From assembly GCA_002308875.1 (NCBI GenBank), contig DBWK01000059.1, forward strand, positions 5,932 to 17,265: DNA of 11,334 bases, read 5' to 3'. Below, piece by piece: positions 1-8,600 of this stretch. Source of the stretch: Treponema sp. UBA1240 (GTDB lineage Bacteria > Spirochaetota > Spirochaetia > Treponematales > Treponemataceae). Made by a program: the position numbers and the translations under genes. Every line of letters starts with the position of its first letter. Position 1 is the stretch's first letter. The notes below the pieces were generated by a model, which was not told the DNA's origin, did not search any database, and saw only the letters and a list, made by a program, of their open reading frames with translations.

Positions 1-668
1 GTTGCTTCTTTAAGGAAGAAGATTTTTGGGTCGTCCTTTGCACCGGCTTCGCGCCACTCTTTGAGAGCTTTTGCATTTGTACAGAATTCTTCAAGCTGTG
101 CGCGTGTAATGCCTTTTGCCCCGCTTATGTCATCAGAGCCGCCTGTACAGGCAATTATGTCCTTAACAACTGCCGCAACAGCTTCGTCTCCAACGCATTC
201 CGGGGGTAGAACACCGTCGCCGTTAAGAACGTTCGGCGCAAACAACTTGTCGTTTACAGAAAGGTCTTCCAGATGAATTTCCGAAGCATCGGGCTTTTCC
301 AGAATTTCAAGCACTGATTTTGCCGAAACAAGCGGTGAGTGTCCGCACGGAAACGGCTCGTCACTGAGTGCGTCCAAAGGAATGGAATCACCTTTTTCCA
401 TAATGATTTCGGGTTTTGCAAAATATTTGCGAATATATTCAACGGCGTCAAGAATTTCGGGAATCCGCACGCGTCCGTTTTTGTCAGTATCCAGAACAGA
501 AAGCGTTTCTTCGCTGAATTCCAGTCCTTTTACAGGACAGGCAAGCGCTGTCCACATTTTTGGATCCAAATCGCGCAGATTCAGAACATCGTCTATGGTT
601 GTGATTTTTGCCTGTATAAGGCCGCCGTTCTGCATAAAATGAAAAGAATGTTTGTCGTTGTGTTTCAT
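1..668 (-). CDS. EF-hand-like hypothetical protein, N-terminal part (runs off the left edge)
   Basis: I translated this by hand on the minus strand. It begins MKHNDKHSFHFMQNGG and stays open for 222 codons to the window edge, so the C-terminus is missing. An in-frame TAA lies two codons upstream of the ATG, so the start cannot be earlier. Residues about 60-71 (DTDKNGRVRIPE) match the calcium-binding EF-hand loop D-x-D-x-N-G-x-x-x-x-x-E; a second, degenerate NGDG motif lies near residue 150. The stretch WTALACPVKGLEF just before the loop resembles a large uncharacterised EF-hand family that I recall from treponemes and Bacteroidetes; this is from memory and not checked. I see no signal peptide or membrane segment, so it is probably cytoplasmic. 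It is divergent from the esterase gene. There is no Shine-Dalgarno sequence before the ATG. Function is unknown; calcium binding is only inferred from the loop. Confidence 0.8.
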   Translation of the reverse strand, partial: MKHNDKHSFHFMQNGGLIQAKITTIDDVLNLRDLDPKMWTALACPVKGLEFSEETLSVLDTDKNGRVRIPEILDAVEYIRKYFAKPEIIMEKGDSIPLDALSDEPFPCGHSPLVSAKSVLEILEKPDASEIHLEDLSVNDKLFAPNVLNGDGVLPPECVGDEAVAAVVKDIIACTGGSDDISGAKGITRAQLEEFCTNAKALKEWREAGAKDDPKIFFLKEA

Positions 669-675
669 AGTTTAC

Positions 676-704
676 ATTTTATCACACAGAGAGCAGAAAA
701 TGAA
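676..704 (-). promoter_or_regulatory. Candidate extended -10 promoter of the EF-hand gene
   Basis: Read on the minus strand, TAAAAT (681-676) is preceded by TG at the extended -10 position, and a weak -35 (TTCATT, 704-699) lies 17 bases upstream. The expected transcription start falls at or within a base or two of the ATG at 668, which would give a leaderless mRNA. That agrees with the missing ribosome binding site. This is a prediction from sequence only. Confidence 0.4.
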
Positions 705-728
705 GTGTTTTACAAATACGAATAAAAC

Positions 729-757
729 TTGCAAAAAGCAAAAACTCAAATTATATT
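729..757 (+). promoter_or_regulatory. Candidate sigma-70 type promoter of the esterase gene
   Basis: TTGCAA (729-734) and TATATT (752-757) are separated by exactly 17 bases. The start would be near 764, leaving a leader of about 26 bases with a GAGGT ribosome binding site at 779-783, six bases before the ATG at 790. A perfect 10-base palindrome ATATGCATAT (762-771) lies at the expected start site, but in DNA this AT-rich it may be chance. Confidence 0.55.
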
Positions 758-789
758 TTAAATATGCATATATTTTATGAGGTAAAAGA

Positions 790-2145
790 ATGTTAAGAAT
801 TGTCAACACAAAACTTGGAAAAATTGAAGGTCTTCCTGCCGCAGACCCAAGAATAACATCATTCAAAGGTATTCCGTTTGCAAAGCCTCCGGTTGGCGAT
901 TTGCGTTTTCATGCGCCCGTTCCGGCGGAAAAATGGGAAGGCACTCTTAAAGCATATAACTTTGCACCAATATCAGTTCAACCCACACCCTACTATGACC
1001 CTAACGACTTGTACTGCCGTGAATGGTCGGTAGACAAAGATATTCCAATGAGCGAAGACTGCCTTTATCTGAACGTATGGACACCGGCAAATGCCGCTGA
1101 CGAAAAACTTCCTGTATACGTTTGGATTTACGGCGGAGGCTTTCAAACCGGTTTTACCGCCGAAATGGAGTTTGACGGCGAACGCATTGCACGGCGGGGC
1201 ATTGTTGTTGTAACACTGGCTTACCGTCTTAACATCTTTGGTTTTATGTGCCATCCGGAAATAACAAAGGAGAATCCATCCGCACCGGCAAACTTTGGTC
1301 TGCTGGACCAGCGAATGGCCATGCAATGGGTAAAAGACAATATTGCCGCATTCGGCGGCGACCCCGAAAATATTACGCTCGGCGGACAATCTGCCGGAGG
1401 TGGAAGCGTACTGAATCAGATTTTATACGGCCATAAAGATCTTTTTAAACGTGCTGTATGCCACAGTGGAATGTTCCAAATGCCGGGCAACAATATTATG
1501 ACCCCCCGCCCGCTTAAAGAAGCGGAAAAATTCGGCGAAGAATTTTTTGCCTTTGTAGGCGTAAAAACACTTGCCGAAATCCGAAAGCTTTCAACCGAGC
1601 AGCTGCGCCAAAAATGGGAAGAATACGGCGGTTTCCATAAATCCGTAAAAATTTGGATTCCTGTAAAAGATGATAAATTTGTAAAAACCGAATTCTTTGA
1701 TGCGATAAAAAACAACTCTGCACAAATTGTTCCGATGATGCTTGGCTTTACAACGGATGAATTCACATTTAAGCCTCAGGACAGCGACACGCCCGTAAAC
1801 GCGGTTAAAGCCGGCATAAATCTGTACAAGCAGCTCACAGACCAAATTCCTTCACATCCCAAAAACTATTGCTATCAATTTGACGTTGAAATTCCAGGTT
1901 GGGATAATCCGGGAAAATTCCATTCCGTAGACCTTTGGTTCTGGTTCGAAACTCTGGCCAAATGCTGGCGTCCGTTTACCGGTGGTTATTACGACGTTGC
2001 GCGCCACATGTGTAACTATCTGTGCAATTTTGTAAAATGCGGAGACCCCAACGGCAAAGACTGTGATGACACTCCAATGGAACAATGGAAATCGTATTCC
2101 GGCGAAGATGATATTATAACATTCAAACTTGCTGAAGCAAAATAG
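790..2145 (+). CDS. Type-B carboxylesterase (alpha/beta hydrolase), cytoplasmic
   Basis: This is a 451-residue member of the carboxylesterase type-B family (COesterase, PnbA-like), which hydrolyses carboxylic esters through a Ser-acid-His triad. Landmarks in order: FKGIPFAKPPVGDLRF (25-40), the family hallmark EDCLYLNVWTP (89-99), the oxyanion-hole loop YGGGF (114-118, commonly HGGGF), the nucleophile elbow GGQSAGG with Ser201, a likely acid at Glu324 (TTDEF) and the histidine at His378 (FHSVDLWF). All triad residues are present, so it should be active. There is no signal peptide, so the substrate is probably taken up or intracellular. It is somewhat shorter than the usual 490-550 residues, and the Ser-to-acid segment looks compact. 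The start is supported by GAGGT six bases upstream. It is divergent from the EF-hand gene and followed by an 84-base gap with no clear terminator. The substrate cannot be read from the sequence. Confidence 0.93.
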   Translation: MLRIVNTKLGKIEGLPAADPRITSFKGIPFAKPPVGDLRFHAPVPAEKWEGTLKAYNFAPISVQPTPYYDPNDLYCREWSVDKDIPMSEDCLYLNVWTPANAADEKLPVYVWIYGGGFQTGFTAEMEFDGERIARRGIVVVTLAYRLNIFGFMCHPEITKENPSAPANFGLLDQRMAMQWVKDNIAAFGGDPENITLGGQSAGGGSVLNQILYGHKDLFKRAVCHSGMFQMPGNNIMTPRPLKEAEKFGEEFFAFVGVKTLAEIRKLSTEQLRQKWEEYGGFHKSVKIWIPVKDDKFVKTEFFDAIKNNSAQIVPMMLGFTTDEFTFKPQDSDTPVNAVKAGINLYKQLTDQIPSHPKNYCYQFDVEIPGWDNPGKFHSVDLWFWFETLAKCWRPFTGGYYDVARHMCNYLCNFVKCGDPNGKDCDDTPMEQWKSYSGEDDIITFKLAEAK

Positions 2146-2216
2146 GTTATTGTCAGGTTTGCCACGGTAATCTTTGTTTAAATCACCGCTTTATTCCATA
2201 AAAGTTGAATTTGTTT

Positions 2217-2222
2217 TATAAA
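2217..2222 (+). promoter_or_regulatory. Possible -10 box directly before the ABC permease gene
   Basis: TATAAA ends eight bases before the ATG at 2230, and no Shine-Dalgarno sequence is visible in that gap. If it is a real -10, transcription would start at or next to the ATG (leaderless). The -35 at standard spacing (TTCCAT, 2194-2199) is poor, so read-through from the esterase is an equally good explanation. The rest of 2146-2229 shows no terminator hairpin. Confidence 0.25.
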
Positions 2223-2229
2223 TATCCTA

Positions 2230-3066
2230 ATGCTTTTCAAATTTATAAAACATCAGCTGCGAAAGATTAGGGCGGTAGCCGTAGTTACATACAAAGAATG
2301 GTCGGCGTACCGTACGCATTCCATGGTTTCAATCTTTGTCGGTCCGGTATACTTTTTGGTGCAGTACTGTATCTGGAAAGCCGTTTATTCCGCGCATGGC
2401 GGAACAAATGCCGTCATCAACGGCATGAGATTAGAACAAATGCTCACGTACTTTGGCGTGAATGCCCTTATCGGCTATCTGACAATGGATTTTGCAGACT
2501 GGAACCTGCAGATGCTCGTACGCACAGGCAAGTTCCTTACATTTGCGCTACGCCCCATAGACCACAAACTTTTTGCGTTCTCACAAAAACTCGGACACCG
2601 TGTTCTTGGTTTTATATTTGAATTTCTTCCATGTTTTTTGATTTTTATGTTTGTTTTTAAAATCAACCTTATTCCCGAACACTGGGTTTTAGCACTAATT
2701 TCCATTGCACTCGGCTTTTGTATGACTTTTCTTGTCAACTACTGCATAGGTCTTACAGCTTTTTGGATTGTACGGGCAGAAGGAATCCGCAATGTTTTTC
2801 AGGCATTGCAGACCGTATTTAACGGCTCACTTATTCCTCTTGTGTTCTTTGGCAAAACATGGCAAAAAGTCCTGTTTTTTCTGCCGTTTCAATACATGCT
2901 GTATGTTCCGTCAAGAGTCTGTACGGGTTCTTATGAACTGGCAGGAAAAATCTATGAATTACCGCAGATTGTAGGAATCCAGGCATGTGCGGTCTGCGTT
3001 TTTCTGCTTTTAACATGTCTGCTTTACAACCGCGCGATGAAGCAGTTTACAGGAGCGGGAGCTTAA
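2230..3066 (+). CDS. ABC-2 type exporter permease subunit (COG4587-like)
   Basis: This is a 278-residue integral membrane protein. Hydrophobic segments lie at about 32-53, 70-88, 125-145, 151-181, 196-208 and 246-266, giving about six spans, the usual ABC-2 permease fold. The N-terminal segment (YKEWSAYR, 21-28) before the first span and the loop LVRTGKFLTFALRPIDH (96-112) are typical of this permease class, where a short cytosolic helix contacts the ATPase. Late in the protein, LIPLVFF (201-207) and LPFQYMLYVPSRV (218-230) match the conserved 'PL.FFP..........LPF.....P' pattern. It is the first gene of a four-gene cluster and is followed after 4 bases by a second, related permease, suggesting a heterodimeric channel. 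The ATG has no ribosome binding site. The substrate is unknown; relatives are annotated only as uncharacterised or multidrug-type exporters. Confidence 0.85.
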   Translation: MLFKFIKHQLRKIRAVAVVTYKEWSAYRTHSMVSIFVGPVYFLVQYCIWKAVYSAHGGTNAVINGMRLEQMLTYFGVNALIGYLTMDFADWNLQMLVRTGKFLTFALRPIDHKLFAFSQKLGHRVLGFIFEFLPCFLIFMFVFKINLIPEHWVLALISIALGFCMTFLVNYCIGLTAFWIVRAEGIRNVFQALQTVFNGSLIPLVFFGKTWQKVLFFLPFQYMLYVPSRVCTGSYELAGKIYELPQIVGIQACAVCVFLLLTCLLYNRAMKQFTGAGA

Positions 3067-3070
3067 AACC

Positions 3071-3865
3071 ATGCAGCACAAGTTACGACGTTATTTTAAA
3101 TTATACATGATTTGCCTGCGTACACTGTTTATTTCCGAAACAGCATACCGCCTTAATTTTGTTCTTGGAATGATAATAACATTCATCAGCAATATCCTGT
3201 TTCCGCTGGTTACACTGCTTATCTATGCAAACGGACAGTCGTTCCCCGGCTGGAACTTTTGGCAGGTTCTGCTGATTCAAAGCATCTTTACAATTTCAAC
3301 AGGAATTTCAAACACTTTTTTTGCGGGTATTTTTTGGGAAACAAACGCCAACATAAAAAACGGAAGTTTTGAAGTAATTCTCTTAAAACCTGTAAATCCG
3401 TTGTTTTTTATAATGGCAACAACCTTTAATTTTCAGGGAATTGCATACATCATAGGCGGATTCATAATGTTTGCGCTTTCCGCCGCACACTGCGCCGTTT
3501 GGACTGTCAGCGGTGTTCTTAATTTTTTGCTGTTCGGTACAGGGGGTATATTCGTTATGCTGGGAATAGAACTTATTATGTCGGCAACCTCGTTCAAGTG
3601 GATAGGAAACTCACGTATTCCCGAAATATTTGACAGTATAAAGCAGTTTGCCAAATACCCGATGACAATTTTTCCGTCACTTGCAAAGGGAATCTGTACG
3701 TTTATTCTGCCGGTTGCAGCCGTAGCATTTATGCCGGCTTCCGCGCTGATGGGAAAAACACAGGTTTCGTTCTATTCAACGTTGATTCCATGCGCGGTAT
3801 TTGCGGGCATAGGATTTTTACTATATTTCAAAATGATAAAATTGTATGAAAGTGCCGGAGGTTGA
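3071..3865 (+). CDS. ABC-2 type exporter permease subunit (COG3694 / ABC2_membrane_6-like)
   Basis: This 264-residue integral membrane protein is the partner of the preceding permease. Hydrophobic segments lie at about 30-52, 66-88, 113-137, 144-172, 205-225 and 237-254. The loop NGSFEVILLKPVNPLFF (97-113) is the counterpart of the 'G....LLRP' loop in the first permease, and FAKYPMTIFP (193-202) followed by LPVAAVAFMPASALMG (213-228) fits the C-terminal pattern of the ABC2_membrane_6 (DUF990) family. The ATG at 3071 follows GGGAG (3057-3061) at a 9-base spacing that overlaps the end of the upstream gene, so the two are translationally linked. The ATPase gene starts 10 bases after its stop. 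Pairing with the other permease and the ATPase to form one transporter is inferred from gene order, which is the standard arrangement for this family. Confidence 0.85.
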   Translation: MQHKLRRYFKLYMICLRTLFISETAYRLNFVLGMIITFISNILFPLVTLLIYANGQSFPGWNFWQVLLIQSIFTISTGISNTFFAGIFWETNANIKNGSFEVILLKPVNPLFFIMATTFNFQGIAYIIGGFIMFALSAAHCAVWTVSGVLNFLLFGTGGIFVMLGIELIMSATSFKWIGNSRIPEIFDSIKQFAKYPMTIFPSLAKGICTFILPVAAVAFMPASALMGKTQVSFYSTLIPCAVFAGIGFLLYFKMIKLYESAGG

Positions 3866-3875
3866 GAGAATAACC

Positions 3876-4871
3876 ATGGAAAACATAATAACTATAGAAA
3901 ATCTTCATAAAAACTACAAAACATACAAGCGTGGCACATCTTTCAAAGCTAACCTGAAAAGCTTTTTTCACAGACAGGTTGTACTGATTCCGGCTGTAAA
4001 CGATGTAAGTTTTTCCGTGCGGAAAGGTTCAATAACCGGCGTACTGGGGCCCAACGGTGCAGGAAAATCAACTCTCATAAAGATGATGACAGGAACACTC
4101 TTCCCTACTTCCGGTAAAATAGATGTTATGGGCTTTAATCCTTCCAAATACAGGACAAAATACGTTCAGCACATCGGTGCAGTATTCGGTCAAAAATCAC
4201 AACTTATATGGGATATTCCGCCGGCGGACAGTTTTATGATGAACGCTGCAATTTATGACATTCCCAAAAAGGAATATCAGGAACGTCTGAAAAACATGAC
4301 GGAATTGTTTGAACTTGGTGAAGTAATCTACAAGCCCACAAGAGTTTTGTCTTTAGGCGAAAGAATGAAATGTGAATTTATAATGGCAATGCTTCATAAT
4401 CCGCCGGTCGTTTTTCTGGATGAACCGACAATCGGACTTGACGTTATCGCCAAACAGAAAATCCGCCATTTTATTTCGGAAATGAACAAACAGGGTACAA
4501 CGTTCATTCTTACTACACACGATTTGGAAGACGTTGAACAGCTGGCACAGGATGTGATTATCATCAATCACGGTAAAAAAGTTTTTGACGGCGACTTGCA
4601 CACACTCCGTAACACTTTGGGCGAAAAAAAGATTGTTACGCTGACTTTTGAAAAACAATTTCCGGGCGACGATGAAACTTTGTTCAAAAACATCAAGGGT
4701 ACAAAACTTTTGAATAAAGTTTCGGATATGGAATACGAAATTGAAGCGGACATGAAAGTTATTAAAACACCGGCACTTTTAAAGCAGCTTTCTGAAAACT
4801 TTCCGCTGAAAGATATATCAGTAAGGGAATTACCGATGGAAGAAATCATTACAAAGATTTATACTGAGTAA
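3876..4871 (+). CDS. ABC exporter ATPase subunit (COG4586-like)
   Basis: This is a 331-residue nucleotide-binding subunit that should power the two permeases. It has the long COG4586-type N-terminus (YKTYKRGTSFKANLKSFFHR, 14-33) before the core. Core motifs: Walker A GPNGAGKS (58-65), Q-loop Gln106, signature LSLGE (158-162; LSGGQ in most ABC ATPases, LSLGQ-like in this subfamily), Walker B VVFLDEP (178-184) and H-loop His215 (TTHD). A C-terminal extension of about 75 residues follows residue 255. All catalytic residues are present. I chose ATG 3876 because GAGAG (3864-3868) sits 7 bases upstream and the protein then begins MENIITIENL; an in-frame ATG at 3846 would add ten residues but has no ribosome binding site and overlaps the permease. 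The substrate is unknown. Confidence 0.92.
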   Translation: MENIITIENLHKNYKTYKRGTSFKANLKSFFHRQVVLIPAVNDVSFSVRKGSITGVLGPNGAGKSTLIKMMTGTLFPTSGKIDVMGFNPSKYRTKYVQHIGAVFGQKSQLIWDIPPADSFMMNAAIYDIPKKEYQERLKNMTELFELGEVIYKPTRVLSLGERMKCEFIMAMLHNPPVVFLDEPTIGLDVIAKQKIRHFISEMNKQGTTFILTTHDLEDVEQLAQDVIIINHGKKVFDGDLHTLRNTLGEKKIVTLTFEKQFPGDDETLFKNIKGTKLLNKVSDMEYEIEADMKVIKTPALLKQLSENFPLKDISVRELPMEEIITKIYTE

Positions 4872-4882
4872 AGGAGTAAAAA

Positions 4883-5626
4883 ATGAGCTGCTACGTACTT
4901 TGTGATAAAGATATTATTCTGGATCAAAACGGCAATCTTCCCGAATTCTCAGACTTACAGCATATAAAAGATTCAAACACCGTTGCCGAATATTTTGAAG
5001 AAAAACAATTTGACCTTAAGGTTCTTGGATTACGGACAAAAGACAATCTTCCGCAGGGCTTTAATGCAATTCCGCTAAGATTGTACTTTAATACACATAC
5101 CGAAGACGAAAACTTTCACGCATTCCGCGCACAGTCGCTTTTTAACTGGCGGCAAAGCGAACAGTACTGCAGCTGCTGCGGTGCAAAACTTGAAGAACAC
5201 AAAACCCTCACCGCAAGAGTATGCCCGGAATGCAGAAGAGAATTTTTTCCAAAAATAGCGCCATGTGTAATTGTCCTTGTGAACAAAGACAACAAGATTC
5301 TGCTTGCACGTCACACATACCGCAATCAGGACATATACGCCTGCATTGCCGGTTTTATTGAAGCGGGAGAATCGGCGGAACACGCCGTTGAACGGGAACT
5401 TTTTGAGGAAACAGGACTAAAAGTTAAGAATATAACCTACCGCGGAAGCCAGAGTTGGCCGTTTCCCAATCAGCTCATGCTGGGATTTACAGCGGACTAC
5501 GAAAGCGGTGAACTTAAGCTGCAAAAAGAAGAAATTGCGGATGCAAAGTGGTTTGATCCCGACAACTGCCCTGCAAGCCCCAAACCCGGCTCAATCGCGT
5601 ACAGACTAATTCACAAGCTGTACTAA
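4883..5626 (+). CDS. nudC: NADH pyrophosphatase / NAD-cap hydrolase of the NudC type (Nudix)
   Basis: This 247-residue protein is close to the length of E. coli NudC (257). Order of domains: a divergent N-terminal domain (1-90), a zinc ribbon with Cys96, Cys99, Cys114 and Cys117, then the Nudix domain. The Nudix box G-x5-E-x7-REL-x-EE-x-GL is complete at 157-179, with Glu172, Glu175 and Glu176 for metal binding. SQSWPFP (189-195) is the NudC fingerprint SQPWPFP with one Pro-to-Ser change. Known members split NAD(H) into NMN(H) and AMP and remove NAD caps from RNA. The ribosome binding site AAGGAG (4871-4876) is excellent and overlaps the stop of the ATPase gene, so it is cotranscribed with the ABC genes. 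I see no functional reason for that linkage. Its stop lies 6 bases from the stop of the convergent cyclase gene. Confidence 0.93.
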   Translation: MSCYVLCDKDIILDQNGNLPEFSDLQHIKDSNTVAEYFEEKQFDLKVLGLRTKDNLPQGFNAIPLRLYFNTHTEDENFHAFRAQSLFNWRQSEQYCSCCGAKLEEHKTLTARVCPECRREFFPKIAPCVIVLVNKDNKILLARHTYRNQDIYACIAGFIEAGESAEHAVERELFEETGLKVKNITYRGSQSWPFPNQLMLGFTADYESGELKLQKEEIADAKWFDPDNCPASPKPGSIAYRLIHKLY

Positions 5627-5632
5627 CACGGC

Positions 5633-8600
5633 TCACATACGGATTCCGAAGAACTGTCCCTGCGTACCGGAATTGTCGCCGGACAAAACCCTGGAGGTTC
5701 TGTCCGGTGCAGCGGGTTTGGAGAAAACAGCCGGATCCAGCGGAGTGCCGTCGTCAAAGAAATAGGTTTTCATAGCGCCTTTTCCTTTTACATCAATTAT
5801 CATCGGTGCCGAAAAAGCGAACTCATCCTTTAAAAGCTCGTAAGTAGATGCGGAAACGTGGATTTTTCCTGCAATTCCTGTTGATTCCATCCGGCTGGCA
5901 ACGTTTACAGTGTCGCCCCACAAATCGTAGATGAACTTTGTACGCCCAATAACACCGGCAACAACTTTTCCCGAATTTATACCGATACGCATTTTGAACT
6001 TAAGCTTTGTGGTGGAATTGTAATCAGCCAAATCCGCCAGCATTCCCTGCGCATACTGCATAATAAGCTTTGCATGGTCGGGATTAGGCTCAGGCAGTCC
6101 GCAGACAGCCATATACGCGTCTCCGATTGTTTTTATTTTTTCAATGCCCGACTCAGTAGCCCTCTCGTCAAAACGGGAAAACAAATCATTTAGAGCCAAA
6201 ACCAGTTCATCAGCGGAAACATTTGAAGTTATTGAGGTAAATCCTACAAGATCAGTGAACAATACCGAAACATTGTCAAAACCGTCAGCTATAACGTCTT
6301 TTTCAACCTTAAGCCGTTCCGCAATGGCATTAGGAAGAATATTGTGCAGAAGAATCTCCGCCCTGTCTTTTTCTACCTGTAAATCGATTGTTTTTATCTG
6401 AATCATGGTTTCAAGCTTGAGCTGCTCGTTTTTCATGCGCTTAAAACGCTCATAGATTATCAGGGCAACAAGCATTATAAAGACAACACTTACCAGAATC
6501 CAAAAGCTGATTCGCTCATACAGGTGCGGTTTTTTTTCAAACCGTACCGAAACCGGCACAGGATTCCAAAATCCGTCTGTATTTGCAGCCATTACTGAAA
6601 ATACGTATTTTCCAGGTGCAAGGTTCGTGTACGAAACAGTTCTTACGGTAGTCTCAGGAGAATAATCTTTTTCAAAGCCTTCAAGCTGGTATTTGAATTT
6701 GACACGCTCCGAAGATACAAAACTAAGCCCCGTATATTTGATATCAATACGCTTTGTATTAGGTGAAAGTTCTATTACATCATGGTAGTCGGTTATTTCC
6801 TCATTATCAACAATGATCTGTTCTATCTGTACAGGAGGCAGAACATTGTTGCTCTGTACCTTTAACGGATCATAAACAGCATATCCGTCTACAAGAGGGA
6901 ACCAGATTCTGCCGAGATTGTCCAATGCGCACAAAGAATTGGCAGGAACACCGTCCGTATCCAAACCGTCATTTCTGTTATAAAAATGCAGTGTAACGGA
7001 ATCATTTTCCTTGTTGGCGTAATCTTTAAGGTTTTTCATGGAAGTAGAACAAATTCCCTTGTTACTGGTCATCCAAACCGTATCTGTATAATCAATAAGA
7101 ATCTGAAAAACGGAATTTGTTGTTAAACCGCTTGCAGCAGTATAGTTTGTTATATTGTCTCCAGAAATACAGGAAAAACCAGTACCGGTTGTTATCCAGT
7201 AACAGCCTTCCTTATCCTGACTTATTTTAAAAATAACGTTTCCAGCAAGACCATCATCCGTTGTAAGAACTTTGTAGAGTGTTCCGTTATCAAAAACACA
7301 AATTCCGCCGCCGTCCGTTCCTACCCAAATTTTGCCGTCATTTGCCTCGTACAAACACATAACATAATCATTAGTAAGTTTGTTCTGCTTGTCATAATGG
7401 GTTATTGCGCCGGTACCGGCATCAATTATATTAAGTCCGCTTGTTGTTCCGATGTAAAAATCACCGGCTGCATCATCCAGTGCAACACGGACAGCATCAC
7501 CGGAAAGTCCTGTTTTGGAATTAAATTCCTGTATCTTGCCGTCAGGCCTCATTCTGAGCTGACCGTGCGCAGAATATGTACTAACGAGCAAATCTCCGTT
7601 TTGGGCAAAAGCAAGGTGTCGTACACGAACGCCACTACAGAGTTCTGTCAGCGCATTTTCTATAAAGTTGTCATTTTTTAAACAGTAAAGTCCGTTGTCG
7701 GCTCCAAGCCATACAGTACCGTCATTACCAATTGCAATACAGTTGACTGTTGTATTGAGTTTGGTGGTTGTAAAAAGTCCAGGTCTGATTTTTTCAATCC
7801 CGCCCCTGTCAGTAGCAAGCCAGATATTTTTTTCGCGATCTTCAAAAATCTTTTTTACGTTGTTATTTGTCAGTCCTTTTTCTTCTGTATAAAAATCAAA
7901 AACATTGTCCTTAAAAAAAGCAACGCCTTTTTCTGTACCGAACCACATGTTCCCGTTACTGTCACAAAAAATGTGGTTGATTGTTTCATCTGCATAACCG
8001 CTCATACTTTCGTAATGTACGGCTTTTCCCTCACTGACATGTACAACGCCGCGCTGAGTAAGCCCGAACCAAAAAGAACCGTCAGAATCCTGTGCAACAG
8101 CGTTTACCGTTGAATAATCTATCGCGTTAAAACCCGTATAAGCCTTGAAAGTCTGACTGTTGGGAGTGTAATAATACACACCGTGCGTTTTTGTTGTGGC
8201 CATCCAGACACGGCCTGCCGTATCACAATACAAGCTTACTACAAGGCATTTGTCATCGCCGTAAGCAGCAAGACCTGAAGGAGTTACAATGTTTCCCTGA
8301 GGAGTGATGTATATAACTCCATCCGCAGTACCTATCCAAATATTTTGCTGCTTGTCTTCGACGATTGCCCTTATGGAATTATTCGGCAAACCGTTGGCAA
8401 TAGTATACATGGTAAGTTTTTTGCCCTCGATTCTGGCAACGCCTTCGTCGTTGGAACCTATCCACATTACACCGTTGGAATCCTGAAAAATTGCACGTGC
8501 AGAGGAAAAGTTAAAGTTTTCCATCGTTGTATGATTTATTATCTTGAATTCACAGCCGTCAAAACGTACAAGACCATCATAAGTACCTATGTACATATAA

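Noticed and set aside
1..668. Dockerin or secreted calcium-binding protein
   Set aside because: There is only one good EF-hand loop, no paired 22-residue dockerin repeat, and no signal peptide.
973..1389. Open frame of 138 codons on the minus strand
   Set aside because: It is antisense to the esterase gene, over the conserved EDCLYLNVW and GQSAG regions. It is a shadow of real coding sequence.
2146..2229. Intrinsic terminator after the esterase gene
   Set aside because: I found no stem of useful length followed by a T run in this gap.
3846..3875. Earlier ATG for the ABC ATPase
   Set aside because: It would overlap the permease gene by 20 bases and has no ribosome binding site, whereas ATG 3876 has GAGAG at a good distance and gives the family-like N-terminus.
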